From assembly GCF_902459705.1 (NCBI RefSeq), contig NZ_CABPRU010000001.1, positions 558,001-622,000 of the forward strand: a stretch of DNA of 64,000 nucleotides. Reading direction: 5' to 3'. The position numbers and the translations under genes are program-made. Shown piece after piece: positions 51,214 through 59,304 of this stretch (the stretch's first letter is position 1; every line of letters begins with the position of its first letter). This stretch comes from Pandoraea terrigena (GTDB lineage Bacteria > Pseudomonadota > Gammaproteobacteria > Burkholderiales > Burkholderiaceae). Under the pieces are notes generated by a model, which saw only the letters and a program-made list of their open reading frames with translations, was not told where the DNA came from and did no database searches.

Positions 51214-51831
51214 ATGAGCGGTATGCGACGAATCAATGGGCGTACCTTCAGCAAGTTGCTGCTGATGGTCGCGGTGATGTTCGGTTTCGGCTACGCGATG
51301 GTGCCGTTCTACCGGGCATTCTGCAGTCTCGTGGGCATCAACCAACTGGGCGATCGCGCGGCCGAGATCACCGCTCGTAATTCGCAGGTCGACGAAAGCC
51401 GTACGATCACCGTCGAATTCGACGCCAATGCGCACGGGCCGTTACGCTTCAAGCCGGCGAAGAGCCGTATGACGGTGCATCCGGGACAGATCTCGACCAT
51501 CGAATACGAAGTCGCGAATCAGCAAACGCATGAGGTGCGCGCGCAGGCGATCCCGAGCTATGTACCGGCGCTGGCCGCGAGCTACTTCAAGAAGATCGAG
51601 TGCTTCTGCTTCACGCAGCAGACACTCAAGGCCGGCGAGGCCAAGGAATACCCGGTGGTGTTCGTGGTGGACACGAAGCTGCCCAAGGATGTGAATACGA
51701 TTACGCTGTCCTATACTTTTTTTGATCTCGGCAAAAACGACGCCACGCCGCGCGCGGATACCGCAACCGGTGTGCAGGCTGGCGAGTTGAACGCAGGAGC
51801 AACCGGAGGAGGCAAGGGCAGTCATGGATGA
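51214..51831 (+). CDS. ctaG: Cytochrome c oxidase assembly protein CtaG (Cox11)
   Basis: The 205-residue copper chaperone delivers copper to the CuB site of subunit I. It has one N-terminal membrane helix ('FSKLLLMVAVMFGFGYAMVPFY'), and a periplasmic immunoglobulin-like domain with the copper-binding 'IECFCFTQQTL' (CXC) motif at about 129-139. Its 3' end overlaps the DUF2970 gene by 8 bases. A Gly-rich C-terminal tail follows the domain. Confidence 0.96.
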   Translation: MSGMRRINGRTFSKLLLMVAVMFGFGYAMVPFYRAFCSLVGINQLGDRAAEITARNSQVDESRTITVEFDANAHGPLRFKPAKSRMTVHPGQISTIEYEVANQQTHEVRAQAIPSYVPALAASYFKKIECFCFTQQTLKAGEAKEYPVVFVVDTKLPKDVNTITLSYTFFDLGKNDATPRADTATGVQAGELNAGATGGGKGSHG

Positions 51832-52045
51832 CCTGAAGGAGGCGACCCGGCGCAAGCTGTCATTCGTCCAGACCCTTAAAGCCGTGTTCTGGTCGTTTTT
51901 TGGCGTGCGCAAGGGACGTGATCACGACCGCGACATGGCGCAGCTCAACCCTGTGCATCTGATCGTCGCGGGGCTGATCGGGGGCATCCTGTTCGTCGTG
52001 GCGCTGGTGTTGCTGGCGAAGCTCGCCATTCGGCTCGCGACGTGA
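51824..52045 (+). CDS. DUF2970 family small membrane protein
   Basis: The 73-residue protein has a basic N-terminal half with 'FVQTLKAVFWSFFGVRKGRD' and one C-terminal membrane helix ('VAGLIGGILFVVALVLLAKLAI'). This is the DUF2970 pattern. It overlaps ctaG by 8 bases and precedes ctaE by 39 bases, a constant position in Burkholderiales oxidase operons, so an assembly or stability role for the oxidase is likely but unproven. Confidence 0.85.
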   Translation: MDDLKEATRRKLSFVQTLKAVFWSFFGVRKGRDHDRDMAQLNPVHLIVAGLIGGILFVVALVLLAKLAIRLAT

Positions 52046-52084
52046 GTGGCATCGATAAAGAGAACCAAGCCTGGAGAGATAAGA

Positions 52085-52945
52085 ATGAGTGGTCAACATC
52101 AAACGGCGCCTTACTACTTCGTGCCGGCCCCGTCGCGCCATCCCGTGAGCTGCAGTGTCGGCCTGCTGGTGGTGCTCGGCTCTGCGGCCGGGTGGGTCAA
52201 TGGACAACCGTGGGCCCCGTGGACGGCGCTCGCGGGCCTGCTGTGGGTGCTGTGGGTGCTGCGTAGCTGGTTCGGCGACTCGATCGCCGAGTCCGAGGGC
52301 GGCCTGTACAGCAAGCGCATCGACGGGTCCTACCGCTGGGGCATGAGCTGGTTCATCTTCTCCGAGGTGATGTTCTTCGCGGCGTTCTTCGGCGCGCTTT
52401 TCTACGCCCGCACGCTGGCGATGCCGTGGCTCGGCGATCTCGACAACAAGCTCCTCTGGCCGGATTTCAGCGCCGTGTGGCCAAACGCCGGTCCGGCAGG
52501 TGTCGTGGACGCCTTCGAGACGATGGGCCCGTGGCCGATCCCGACGCTCAACACGGCACTGCTGCTGACCTCGGGCGTCACGCTGACGATCTCGCACCAC
52601 GCCCTGCGCGCCAACCACCGCGCAACTGCGATTTTCTGGCTGTTCGCCACGGTGGTGTTGGGCTTCACCTTCCTGGGCTTCCAGGCGTACGAATATCACC
52701 ATGCCTATACCGAGCTGAACCTGAAGCTGACCTCCGGCGTGTATGGCTCGACCTTCTTCCTGCTCACCGGCTTTCACGGCTTTCACGTGATGTTGGGCGC
52801 GATCATGCTGACCGTCATGATGGTTCGGCTGATGAAAGGGCACTTCACCCCGGAGCATCACTTCGGCTTCGAAGGCGCCGCGTGGTACTGGCACTTCGTC
52901 GACGTGGTCTGGCTGGGACTGTACGTCGTGGTCTACTGGCTCTGA
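52085..52945 (+). CDS. ctaE: Cytochrome c oxidase subunit III
   Basis: The 286-residue subunit has seven membrane helices. Features include 'RWGMSWFIFSEVMFFAAFFGALFYA' (with the Glu implicated in proton uptake), 'LTISHHALRANHRATAIFWL', 'FQAYEYHHAYTELNLKL', 'LTGFHGFHVMLGAIML' and the terminal 'FEGAAWYWHFVDVVWLGLYVVVYWL' by position. It stabilises the catalytic core. GGAGAGATAAGA precedes the ATG. Ends the structural part of the operon, followed by a hairpin. Confidence 0.97.
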   Translation: MSGQHQTAPYYFVPAPSRHPVSCSVGLLVVLGSAAGWVNGQPWAPWTALAGLLWVLWVLRSWFGDSIAESEGGLYSKRIDGSYRWGMSWFIFSEVMFFAAFFGALFYARTLAMPWLGDLDNKLLWPDFSAVWPNAGPAGVVDAFETMGPWPIPTLNTALLLTSGVTLTISHHALRANHRATAIFWLFATVVLGFTFLGFQAYEYHHAYTELNLKLTSGVYGSTFFLLTGFHGFHVMLGAIMLTVMMVRLMKGHFTPEHHFGFEGAAWYWHFVDVVWLGLYVVVYWL

Positions 52946-52967
52946 CGCCGACACCGGTACGCGTATC

Positions 52968-53002
52968 GGAAACGCCGCCGATACCGGCGGCGTTTCCATT
53001 TG
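52968..53002 (+). terminator. Hairpin terminator after ctaE
   Basis: Perfect 13-bp arms GGAAACGCCGCCG / CGGCGGCGTTTCC around ATAC, followed by ATTTGC. The stem is strong but the T-tract short, so read-through into surf1 is possible. Confidence 0.7.
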
Positions 53003-53230
53003 CAGCGGCAGAAGCGAGGCAGGGGGGCGAGCGCCCGATGAGAACCTTCAGCGATCGGCGGCCGGACACGCGGGAGCGCGAAGCGGATAGGCGGGCAATG
53101 CGGCCTTATGTCGCAGGACGGTCCCCGGGCTGCAAGCCATGACGCTGCGCGACGATCGGTCGCATGACGAGGATCGGACCCGGAGGGGGGATGGGGTGCG
53201 GCGATTTGCCGCAGCGAAGCGGCGCGGGAC

Positions 53231-53434
53231 TCAGTATCGTATGCCCGTGCTGTGAATCCATCCCATCCAGTTGGCGAACAGGATGAGCAGGAACAGCGTC
53301 ACCGACAGGCCGACGCGCACCATGAGCGAATGCACGGTGCGGTTCGATCGGCCCTTGTCCCGCATCATGAAAAACAATGCGGACGCCAGACTGCCGAGAA
53401 TCAGGACGAAGGCGATGGCAACGATAATGCGCAT
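53231..53434 (-). CDS. DUF2909 twin-transmembrane protein
   Basis: The 67-residue protein has two membrane helices (about 4-22 and 40-58) joined by a basic loop with 'MRDKGRSNRTVHSLMVRVGLS'. This matches the DUF2909 twin-helix family, found beside oxidase assembly genes in beta- and gamma-proteobacteria. It is the only leftward gene inside the oxidase block, divergent from surf1. Function unknown. Confidence 0.85.
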   Translation of the reverse strand: MRIIVAIAFVLILGSLASALFFMMRDKGRSNRTVHSLMVRVGLSVTLFLLILFANWMGWIHSTGIRY

Positions 53435-53542
53435 GATGTGTCCGATGACGTTGATGCGTCATTATCGGGCAACGCACACGCGCTGACACGCTGCAATGCA
53501 GTGTGTCCGGCCGCATGCCTCCATCGCGCTGCCAAACAAGGA

Positions 53543-54298
53543 ATGGACGTGTTGAAAACCCTTTTACGCGGCATGCGTCCCGTGCCGGCCCTGCTGATAC
53601 TGTTGGCGGTGATACTCACCGCAGCGCTTGGCGTTTGGCAGTATCAGCGCGCGCAGATGCGCCTGACACGCCAGGCGCAGATCGAGCACGCCGAACGGGC
53701 GCCGGTGCTCGCGCTCGGCGCACGGGCCTACACGCTGAGCGACGTGGCTAACCGGCGCGTGCGCGTCACGGGCCGGTTCCTGCAAAATCGCGTGGTGTAC
53801 CTGGACAATCGTCCCCGCAACGAACTACCCGGCTTTTACGTGGTGATGGCGTTGCAGATCACGCCGGATCAGGTGGTGCTCGTGAACCGCGGGTGGCTGC
53901 CGCGCGACTTGCGCGACCGCACGTCGATCATGCCGTACGCGACCCCTGCCGGTGACATCACCATCGAGGGCCTGGCGCAGCCCGATCCGTCACGCGCCTT
54001 CGAATTGGGGAAAGGCGGCTCTGCGCCGGGGCTGGTCATTCGGCAGAATCTCGACGTGGCGGATTACGCGCGCGAGACGGCGCTGCCGCTGCAACCGTTC
54101 GTCATCATGCAGACGAACGACACGGGCGATCATCTGCTGCGCGACTGGCCCGCGCCAGCGAGCGGGGCGGATCGCAACTATGGTTATATGGCGCAGTGGG
54201 CCGCCATGTCGCTGATTCTGGCGCTGCTGGGCTTGCGTCTGGCGTATCGACGCGGACGCCGCCTGACGACGGTCCCCGACAACTTCAAACGGGCATGA
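53543..54298 (+). CDS. SURF1 family cytochrome oxidase biogenesis protein
   Basis: The 251-residue protein has membrane helices at both ends (about 13-30 and 220-240) and a periplasmic domain. The SURF1 signatures are 'LGVWQYQRAQMRLTRQAQIE', 'VYLDNRPRNELPGFYVVMAL' and 'VLVNRGWLPRDL', and 'NYGYMAQWAAMSLI' ahead of the second helix. SURF1 proteins bind heme a and help load it into subunit I. The ATG at 53543 follows AACAAGG. Next gene starts 7 bases later. Confidence 0.94.
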   Translation: MDVLKTLLRGMRPVPALLILLAVILTAALGVWQYQRAQMRLTRQAQIEHAERAPVLALGARAYTLSDVANRRVRVTGRFLQNRVVYLDNRPRNELPGFYVVMALQITPDQVVLVNRGWLPRDLRDRTSIMPYATPAGDITIEGLAQPDPSRAFELGKGGSAPGLVIRQNLDVADYARETALPLQPFVIMQTNDTGDHLLRDWPAPASGADRNYGYMAQWAAMSLILALLGLRLAYRRGRRLTTVPDNFKRA

Positions 54299-54305
54299 GG
54301 CGAGC

Positions 54306-54938
54306 ATGAGCACAGACGTGAATCCCGGACGCCCCGGCAGCCCCGCCATCGACCCCGCGCAGCGGCGCCGCGCGCGGCGCATGCTGGTGTTGCTGTTCGT
54401 GGTGTGCGCGGCGCCCGCGGTGGCAGCGTACCTGATGTATTACGTGTTCAAACCGCAGGGTGGCACGTCGGCCTACGGCAAACTGATCGAGCCGCAGCGC
54501 CCGCTGCCCGCGCTGATGGTGCGCGACGACGAGACGGGGCAGACGCTGCCGCTGTCGTCGCTCAAAGGCAAGTGGCTGATGATCAGCGCGGACACGGCCG
54601 CTTGCGACGAGAATTGCGTGAGCAAACTCTTCTACATGCGGCAGATTCGCGTGTTGCAGGGCAATGAACGGACGCGCGTGGACACGCTCTGGCTGGTGAC
54701 GGATGCCGCCGCCGTGCCGGGGAAAGTCGACAATGCCTATCCGGACACACGCCGCCTGCGCGCCGATCCGGCCGCACTGGCCGCCTGGCTGCCCACGCAG
54801 GATGGCACCCATGTGAGCGACCACATCTACCTGGTCGACCCGCTGGGCAACCTGATGATGGCGTTCCCGAAGCACGCCGATCCGAGCAAGATCAAAAGCG
54901 ATCTGTCTCGCCTGCTCAAGTGGTCGGGGACGGGTTGA
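54306..54938 (+). CDS. SCO-like thioredoxin-fold membrane protein
   Basis: The 210-residue protein has a membrane anchor (about 27-47) and a thioredoxin fold with 'LPLSSLKGKWLMISADTAACDENCVSKLFYMRQI' by position (about 79-112). The CX3C pair (CDENC) and the later 'VSDHIYLVDPLGNLMM' with a His correspond to the copper ligands of SCO proteins. It diverges from classical Sco1, a second copy of which is encoded at 57276. It lies between surf1 and ctaA in a position typical of Burkholderiales and likely aids CuA or thiol maturation. Confidence 0.8.
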   Translation: MSTDVNPGRPGSPAIDPAQRRRARRMLVLLFVVCAAPAVAAYLMYYVFKPQGGTSAYGKLIEPQRPLPALMVRDDETGQTLPLSSLKGKWLMISADTAACDENCVSKLFYMRQIRVLQGNERTRVDTLWLVTDAAAVPGKVDNAYPDTRRLRADPAALAAWLPTQDGTHVSDHIYLVDPLGNLMMAFPKHADPSKIKSDLSRLLKWSGTG

Positions 54939-55031
54939 GGGATGGCGGGGCGCGCCCCGGCAACCGCGGCAACCGCAACGAGACCGCGTGCGATCGCGCA
55001 CCGGACATGACGACGACCTGACGTAAAACCG

Positions 55032-56216
55032 ATGCTTTACCTTCTGGAACTGGGCTTTATCGGCCTGTGTATCGCGGTGCTGCCGCTGGGCTGGGTGCTG
55101 TTGCGCCGCGACGCGAACAAGTACCGCAAACTGGCCTGGGTGACGACCTTTCTCACGCTCGACCTGATCATGTTCGGCGGCTTCACGCGGCTGACGGATT
55201 CGGGGCTCGGGTGCCCCGACTGGCCGGGCTGCTACGGCACGTCGTCGCCGTTCGCCGCGCACGCCGACATTCATGCCGCGCAGTTGCTGCTGCCGACCGG
55301 CCCAGTGACGTTCGTCAAGGCGTGGATCGAGATGGTGCACCGCTACTTCGCCATGGCCGTGGGCGTGCTCATCATTGCGCTGATGGTGACGGCCTGGGTC
55401 AAGCGGCGCGAGTTGAAGCAGTCGCCGTGGCTCGCCACGTGGCTGTTCGTGCTCGTCTGCGTTCAGGGCGCATTCGGCGCCTGGACCGTCACCATGAAGC
55501 TCCAGCCGGTGATCGTATCCACGCACCTGATGTTGGCGCTCACATTGTTGGGCTCGCTCGTGTGGCTGGCGTCGCGCCAGATGCCGCTCGCGAGCGTGGC
55601 GGCCGACCCGGGGGCCCTGCGCTGGCGCTGGGCGGCGCTCATCGGACTGGGGCTGCTGGTGTTCCAGATTGCGCTCGGCGGTTGGGTGAGCACCAACTAC
55701 GCGGTGCTTGCCTGTACCGACTTCCCGACGTGCCAGGGGCAGTGGGTGCCACCGATGGACTTCCATAACGGCTTCAGGCTCTGGCGTGCGCTGGGGAAAA
55801 CGGCCGGTGGGGAGGTGATTCCGATGGACGCGCTCGTCGCGATCCATTGGGTGCACCGGACGTTCGCGATCGTGGTGGTGGCGTACCTGGCCTGGCTGGC
55901 GAGCCGGTTGCGACGCCATGCCGCGCTCAGAAGGCCGTCGACGCTGGTGCTGGTGCTGGTGCTCGTGCAATTCGCGACGGGATTGTCGAACATCGTTTTC
56001 CAGTGGCCGCTGCTCAATGCCATCGCCCACAACGGCGGGGCGGCGATCCTGCTGCTATTGCTCGTTATGTTAAACTACCGCATTCGCGCCGGCACAATGG
56101 CGCCCGTTGCGGCCGCCCTGAGCGATCAGGCAGATCTTGCGGCCCGCCAGACGTCTCTCCCAGCAGCGCAGCCGGCTGCCGCACCACTCGCCGGCGCCCC
56201 GACTGGCTCGGCGTAG
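55032..56216 (+). CDS. ctaA: Heme A synthase (CtaA/COX15)
   Basis: The 394-residue membrane enzyme oxidises the C8 methyl group of heme O to make heme A. Conserved features are 'GGFTRLTDSGLGCPDWPGCYG' (about 55-75), 'EMVHRYFAMAVGVL' with a heme His, 'ALGGWVSTNYAVLACTDFPTCQGQW' and 'IHWVHRTFAIVVV'. The tail is Ala/Pro-rich and cytosolic. ctaB follows after 18 bases, giving the two-step heme O to heme A pathway in one unit. Confidence 0.96.
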   Translation: MLYLLELGFIGLCIAVLPLGWVLLRRDANKYRKLAWVTTFLTLDLIMFGGFTRLTDSGLGCPDWPGCYGTSSPFAAHADIHAAQLLLPTGPVTFVKAWIEMVHRYFAMAVGVLIIALMVTAWVKRRELKQSPWLATWLFVLVCVQGAFGAWTVTMKLQPVIVSTHLMLALTLLGSLVWLASRQMPLASVAADPGALRWRWAALIGLGLLVFQIALGGWVSTNYAVLACTDFPTCQGQWVPPMDFHNGFRLWRALGKTAGGEVIPMDALVAIHWVHRTFAIVVVAYLAWLASRLRRHAALRRPSTLVLVLVLVQFATGLSNIVFQWPLLNAIAHNGGAAILLLLLVMLNYRIRAGTMAPVAAALSDQADLAARQTSLPAAQPAAAPLAGAPTGSA

Positions 56217-56234
56217 CGCATTGCCTCTGAGTGT

Positions 56235-57140
56235 ATGAAAAGCACGACCCTTCCCCATCCGCCTGCAAGCCGTATCGCGCAATACTGGGCATTGACCAAG
56301 CCCCGTGTGACGCAGCTCGCCGTCTTCTGTGCCGTGATCGGCATGTTCCTGTCCACGCGCGGCATGGTGCCGTGGCAAGTGCTGATCGGCGGCACCATCG
56401 GTATCTGGCTGCTGGCCGGATCCGCTTTCGCCGTGAATTGCCTGATCGAGCAACGCGTCGACGCATTGATGCGCCGTACGGCGTGGCGTCCGTCCGCCCG
56501 CGGCGAGATCGCGCCGTGGCAGATCATCGTCTTCTCGACGATCCTCGGCGCGGCCGGCATGGCGGTGCTCTATACGTTTACCAATGCGCTGACGATGTGG
56601 CTCACGCTGGCCACGTTCGTCGGCTATGCGCTGATCTATACGATCATCCTCAAGCCGTCCACGCCGCAAAACATCGTGATCGGCGGCGCGTCGGGGGCCA
56701 TGCCACCGGCGCTCGGCTGGGCCGCGGCCACCGGCGCCGTACCGGCCGACGCGTGGATCCTGGTGCTCATCATCTTCGTCTGGACGCCGCCGCATTTCTG
56801 GGCGCTCGCGCTCTACCGCCGGCAGGATTACGTGAATTCGGGGTTGCCCATGCTGCCGATCACGCACGGCGAAAAGTACACGCGCCTGCAGATCCTGCTG
56901 TACAGCGTGGTGCTGTTCGCGGTGTCCCTGCTGCCGTTCGCGCATCGCATGAGCGGCTACGTGTACCTGGTTTCGGCGGTCGTGCTCTCGGGCATCTTCC
57001 TCGGCTACGCGATCAAGCTGTGGCGCCACTATTCCGATGCGCTCTCGCGGTCGATGTTCCGCTATTCGATCATCTACCTGTCGTTGCTGTTCGCCGCGCT
57101 GCTGGTCGATCATTACGTCCAGATCTTCCTGCTGGGCTGA
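56235..57140 (+). CDS. ctaB: Protoheme IX farnesyltransferase (heme O synthase, CtaB)
   Basis: The 301-residue UbiA-family enzyme attaches farnesyl to heme B to give heme O. It has the first prenyl-diphosphate motif '[19 protein letters not shown]' (N/D-rich) and the second region '[33 protein letters not shown]' by position, plus '[20 protein letters not shown]'. Eight to nine membrane helices. It precedes sco. Confidence 0.97.
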   Translation: MKSTTLPHPPASRIAQYWALTKPRVTQLAVFCAVIGMFLSTRGMVPWQVLIGGTIGIWLLAGSAFAVNCLIEQRVDALMRRTAWRPSARGEIAPWQIIVFSTILGAAGMAVLYTFTNALTMWLTLATFVGYALIYTIILKPSTPQNIVIGGASGAMPPALGWAAATGAVPADAWILVLIIFVWTPPHFWALALYRRQDYVNSGLPMLPITHGEKYTRLQILLYSVVLFAVSLLPFAHRMSGYVYLVSAVVLSGIFLGYAIKLWRHYSDALSRSMFRYSIIYLSLLFAALLVDHYVQIFLLG

Positions 57141-57275
57141 GACGCTGTTGCCGTCGCGGGTGCGTGGCCCGCGGTTGTCCGAGCCACGATGACAGGCGCG
57201 TTACGGTAGTTCTGGCCGGCGCGCCTGTTGTCTTTGCGCGAGGCGTTTTTTCCTCCGTTTTGGGATCGTTCGTTC

Positions 57276-57878
57276 ATGAATCTGGCTGTCATCTGGTTGC
57301 GTCGCGCGATGTTGCTGATGGGACTTACCGTGCTCCTCGCCGCGTGCGGCAAAGACGGCCCGACGTTCCAGAGCCTCGATATCACCGGCAACAAGGCGTT
57401 CGCGAAGGATTTCTCGTTGCAGGATCCGCAGGGCAAGACGCGTACCCTTGCCGACTACAAGGGCAAGGCGGTGGTGATGTTCTTCGGCTATACGCATTGT
57501 CCTGACGTCTGCCCGACCACGATGGCGCAGCTCAACCAGGTCATGCAGAAGCTCGGCCCCGATGCGCAACGCGTGCAGGTCATCTTCGTGACCGTCGATC
57601 CACAGCGCGATACGCCGGAACTGATGAGCCAGTACGTGCCCGCCTTCAACCCGTCGTTCGTGGGCCTGCGTCCGGCCGACGACGCGGCGCTCAAGGCCCT
57701 CACCCAATCGTTCCGCGTGGTGGTGAACAAGGTGGAGGGCTCCACGCCGACCAACTACACCATCGACCACACCGCCGGCATCTATGTTTTCGACCCGAGC
57801 GGCCAGTTGCGCCTTTTCATGCGCCCCGACGAGTCGGTCGATGCGATGGCCAAGGATTTGCAGACGCTGCTGAGCTGA
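57276..57878 (+). CDS. SCO family copper chaperone (SenC/Sco1)
   Basis: The 200-residue lipoprotein (lipobox LLAAC, Cys24) has a thioredoxin-like fold with the copper-binding 'GYTHCPDVCPTTMAQL' (CX3C, about 88-92) and the later His ligand in 'IDHTAGIYVFDPSG'. SCO proteins deliver copper to, or reduce, the CuA site of subunit II. The ATG at 57276 is chosen because it puts the signal at the N terminus. Last gene of the aa3 oxidase block, followed by a bidirectional terminator. Confidence 0.95.
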   Translation: MNLAVIWLRRAMLLMGLTVLLAACGKDGPTFQSLDITGNKAFAKDFSLQDPQGKTRTLADYKGKAVVMFFGYTHCPDVCPTTMAQLNQVMQKLGPDAQRVQVIFVTVDPQRDTPELMSQYVPAFNPSFVGLRPADDAALKALTQSFRVVVNKVEGSTPTNYTIDHTAGIYVFDPSGQLRLFMRPDESVDAMAKDLQTLLS

Positions 57879-57940
57879 GTACGCCTCGCGCGTGGCAGCG
57901 GCCTGCGCAGCGAGGCTTGCCGGTCGCCGCGAAGGACATA

Positions 57941-57970
57941 AAAAATCGCGCCCCGAGGGGCGCGATTTTC
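57941..57970. terminator. Bidirectional terminator between sco and cydX
   Basis: Perfect 13-bp arms AAAATCGCGCCCC / GGGGCGCGATTTT around GA, with A-rich and T-rich flanks on both sides. It separates the two convergent oxidase clusters. Confidence 0.93.
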
Positions 57971-58002
57971 ATTTCGACTTGCATTGACCCGACGCGGTGC
58001 GC

Positions 58003-58125
58003 TCAGGTGCCGCTGCCTTCCTGATTGCGGCGTTCGAGGTCGTCATGCGCTTCGAACCACATCACATTGATGATGCCGAACGCGAGCGCGAGGCCAAGGC
58101 CGAGAATCCAAGAGAAGTACCACAT
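58003..58125 (-). CDS. cydX: Cytochrome bd oxidase small subunit CydX
   Basis: A 40-codon gene: MWYFSWILGLGLALAFGIIN followed by VMWFEAHDDLERRNQEGSGT. The 'MWYFSWILG' opening, single membrane helix and 'WFE' after it are the CydX/CbdX signature. CydX stabilises the heme b595/b558 centres of cytochrome bd. AAGGAG precedes the ATG at a good distance, 15 bases after the cydB stop. Found by direct translation because it is very short. Confidence 0.93.
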   Translation of the reverse strand: MWYFSWILGLGLALAFGIINVMWFEAHDDLERRNQEGSGT

Positions 58126-58140
58126 GTCGTGACTCCTTGT

Positions 58141-59283
58141 TCAGTACATCGTGTGCGGGTTGTCGTTGACCGTCTCGATTGTCACGCGCCCGCGGATCAC
58201 GCGATACACCCAGGCGGTGTAGAGCAGGACGATGGGCAGAAAGACGACCACGGCGATGAGCATGATTTGCAGCGTGAGCTGACTCGAGGTGGCGTCCCAG
58301 ATCGTCAGGCTATTGCCGGGGGCCGTGGCCGAGGGCATCACGAACGGGAACATCGAGAAGCCGGCGGTGAGAATGATGCCGGCCATCATCAGCCCGGTGA
58401 CGACGAACGTCCACGCATAGGCCCGGCTGGTCGCCAGCAGGGCCGCGAGCAGCGCGCACAGACTGGCAACGACCGGTGCCGCGATCATCCACGGATAGGT
58501 CTGATAGTTCGTGAGCCAGAGGCCGGGGCCAGTCATGACCTGCTTGAGCAGCGGATTGGCGGGCGAGTCGGTCGCGGGCATCTTCGTGATCGCGAAGCCG
58601 TCGACGTGCGTGGCAACGAGCACACCCGCCACGAGGAACAGCAGCAGCGTGCCCAGCGCGGTGAGGCGCATGATGCGTCCGGCGCGCTCGGCCACGATCG
58701 GATCGGCCTTCATGCGCAGATGGGCCGCGCCGTGCGTGAGCAGCATCATCAGGCTTACCAGTCCGCACAGCAGCGCGAACGGGTTGAGCAGCGCCCAGAA
58801 CGAGCCGGTGTACGTCGAGCGCATGGTGTCGTCGAATGAGAACGGCAGGCCGAGCAGCAGGTTACCGAACGCCACGCCGAACACCAGCGACGGCACCACA
58901 CTGCCGGCGAACAGCGCCCAGTCCCACGCGTTGCGCCAGCGTGCGCTCGGCAGCTTGTTGCGGTAGTCGAAGCCGACCGGGCGCAGGAACAAGGCGAAGA
59001 GCACGAGCAACAGCGCCCAGTACAAGCCTGAGAACGCGGCCGCATAGACGAGCGGCCACGCGGCGAACATCGCGCCGCCCGCCGTGACGAACCAGACCTG
59101 GTTCCCTTCCCAGGTCGGCGCGACGGTATTGATGATGACGCGGCGCTCGGCGTCGGTTTTTCCCAGGAAGGGCAGCAGCGTGGCCGTGCCCATGTCGAAG
59201 CCGTCGAAGAAGGCGAAGCCGATCAGCAGTACGCCGATGAGCACCCACCAGACCAGCTTGAGTACGGTGTAATCGATCATCAT
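58141..59283 (-). CDS. cydB: Cytochrome bd ubiquinol oxidase subunit II
   Basis: The 380-residue membrane subunit matches the standard CydB length. The opening 'MMIDYTVLKLVWWVLIGVLLIGFAFFDGFDMG' by position, 'EGNQVWFVTAGGAMFAAWP' and 'VFLPIVLLYTAWVYRVIRG' at the end are family features. It pairs with CydA in the high-affinity quinol oxidase. GGGAGA lies upstream; the second ATG, three bases on, is an alternative start. Confidence 0.96.
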   Translation of the reverse strand: MMIDYTVLKLVWWVLIGVLLIGFAFFDGFDMGTATLLPFLGKTDAERRVIINTVAPTWEGNQVWFVTAGGAMFAAWPLVYAAAFSGLYWALLLVLFALFLRPVGFDYRNKLPSARWRNAWDWALFAGSVVPSLVFGVAFGNLLLGLPFSFDDTMRSTYTGSFWALLNPFALLCGLVSLMMLLTHGAAHLRMKADPIVAERAGRIMRLTALGTLLLFLVAGVLVATHVDGFAITKMPATDSPANPLLKQVMTGPGLWLTNYQTYPWMIAAPVVASLCALLAALLATSRAYAWTFVVTGLMMAGIILTAGFSMFPFVMPSATAPGNSLTIWDATSSQLTLQIMLIAVVVFLPIVLLYTAWVYRVIRGRVTIETVNDNPHTMY

Positions 59284-59304
59284 GATGTGGTGTCTCCCTG
59301 ACGA

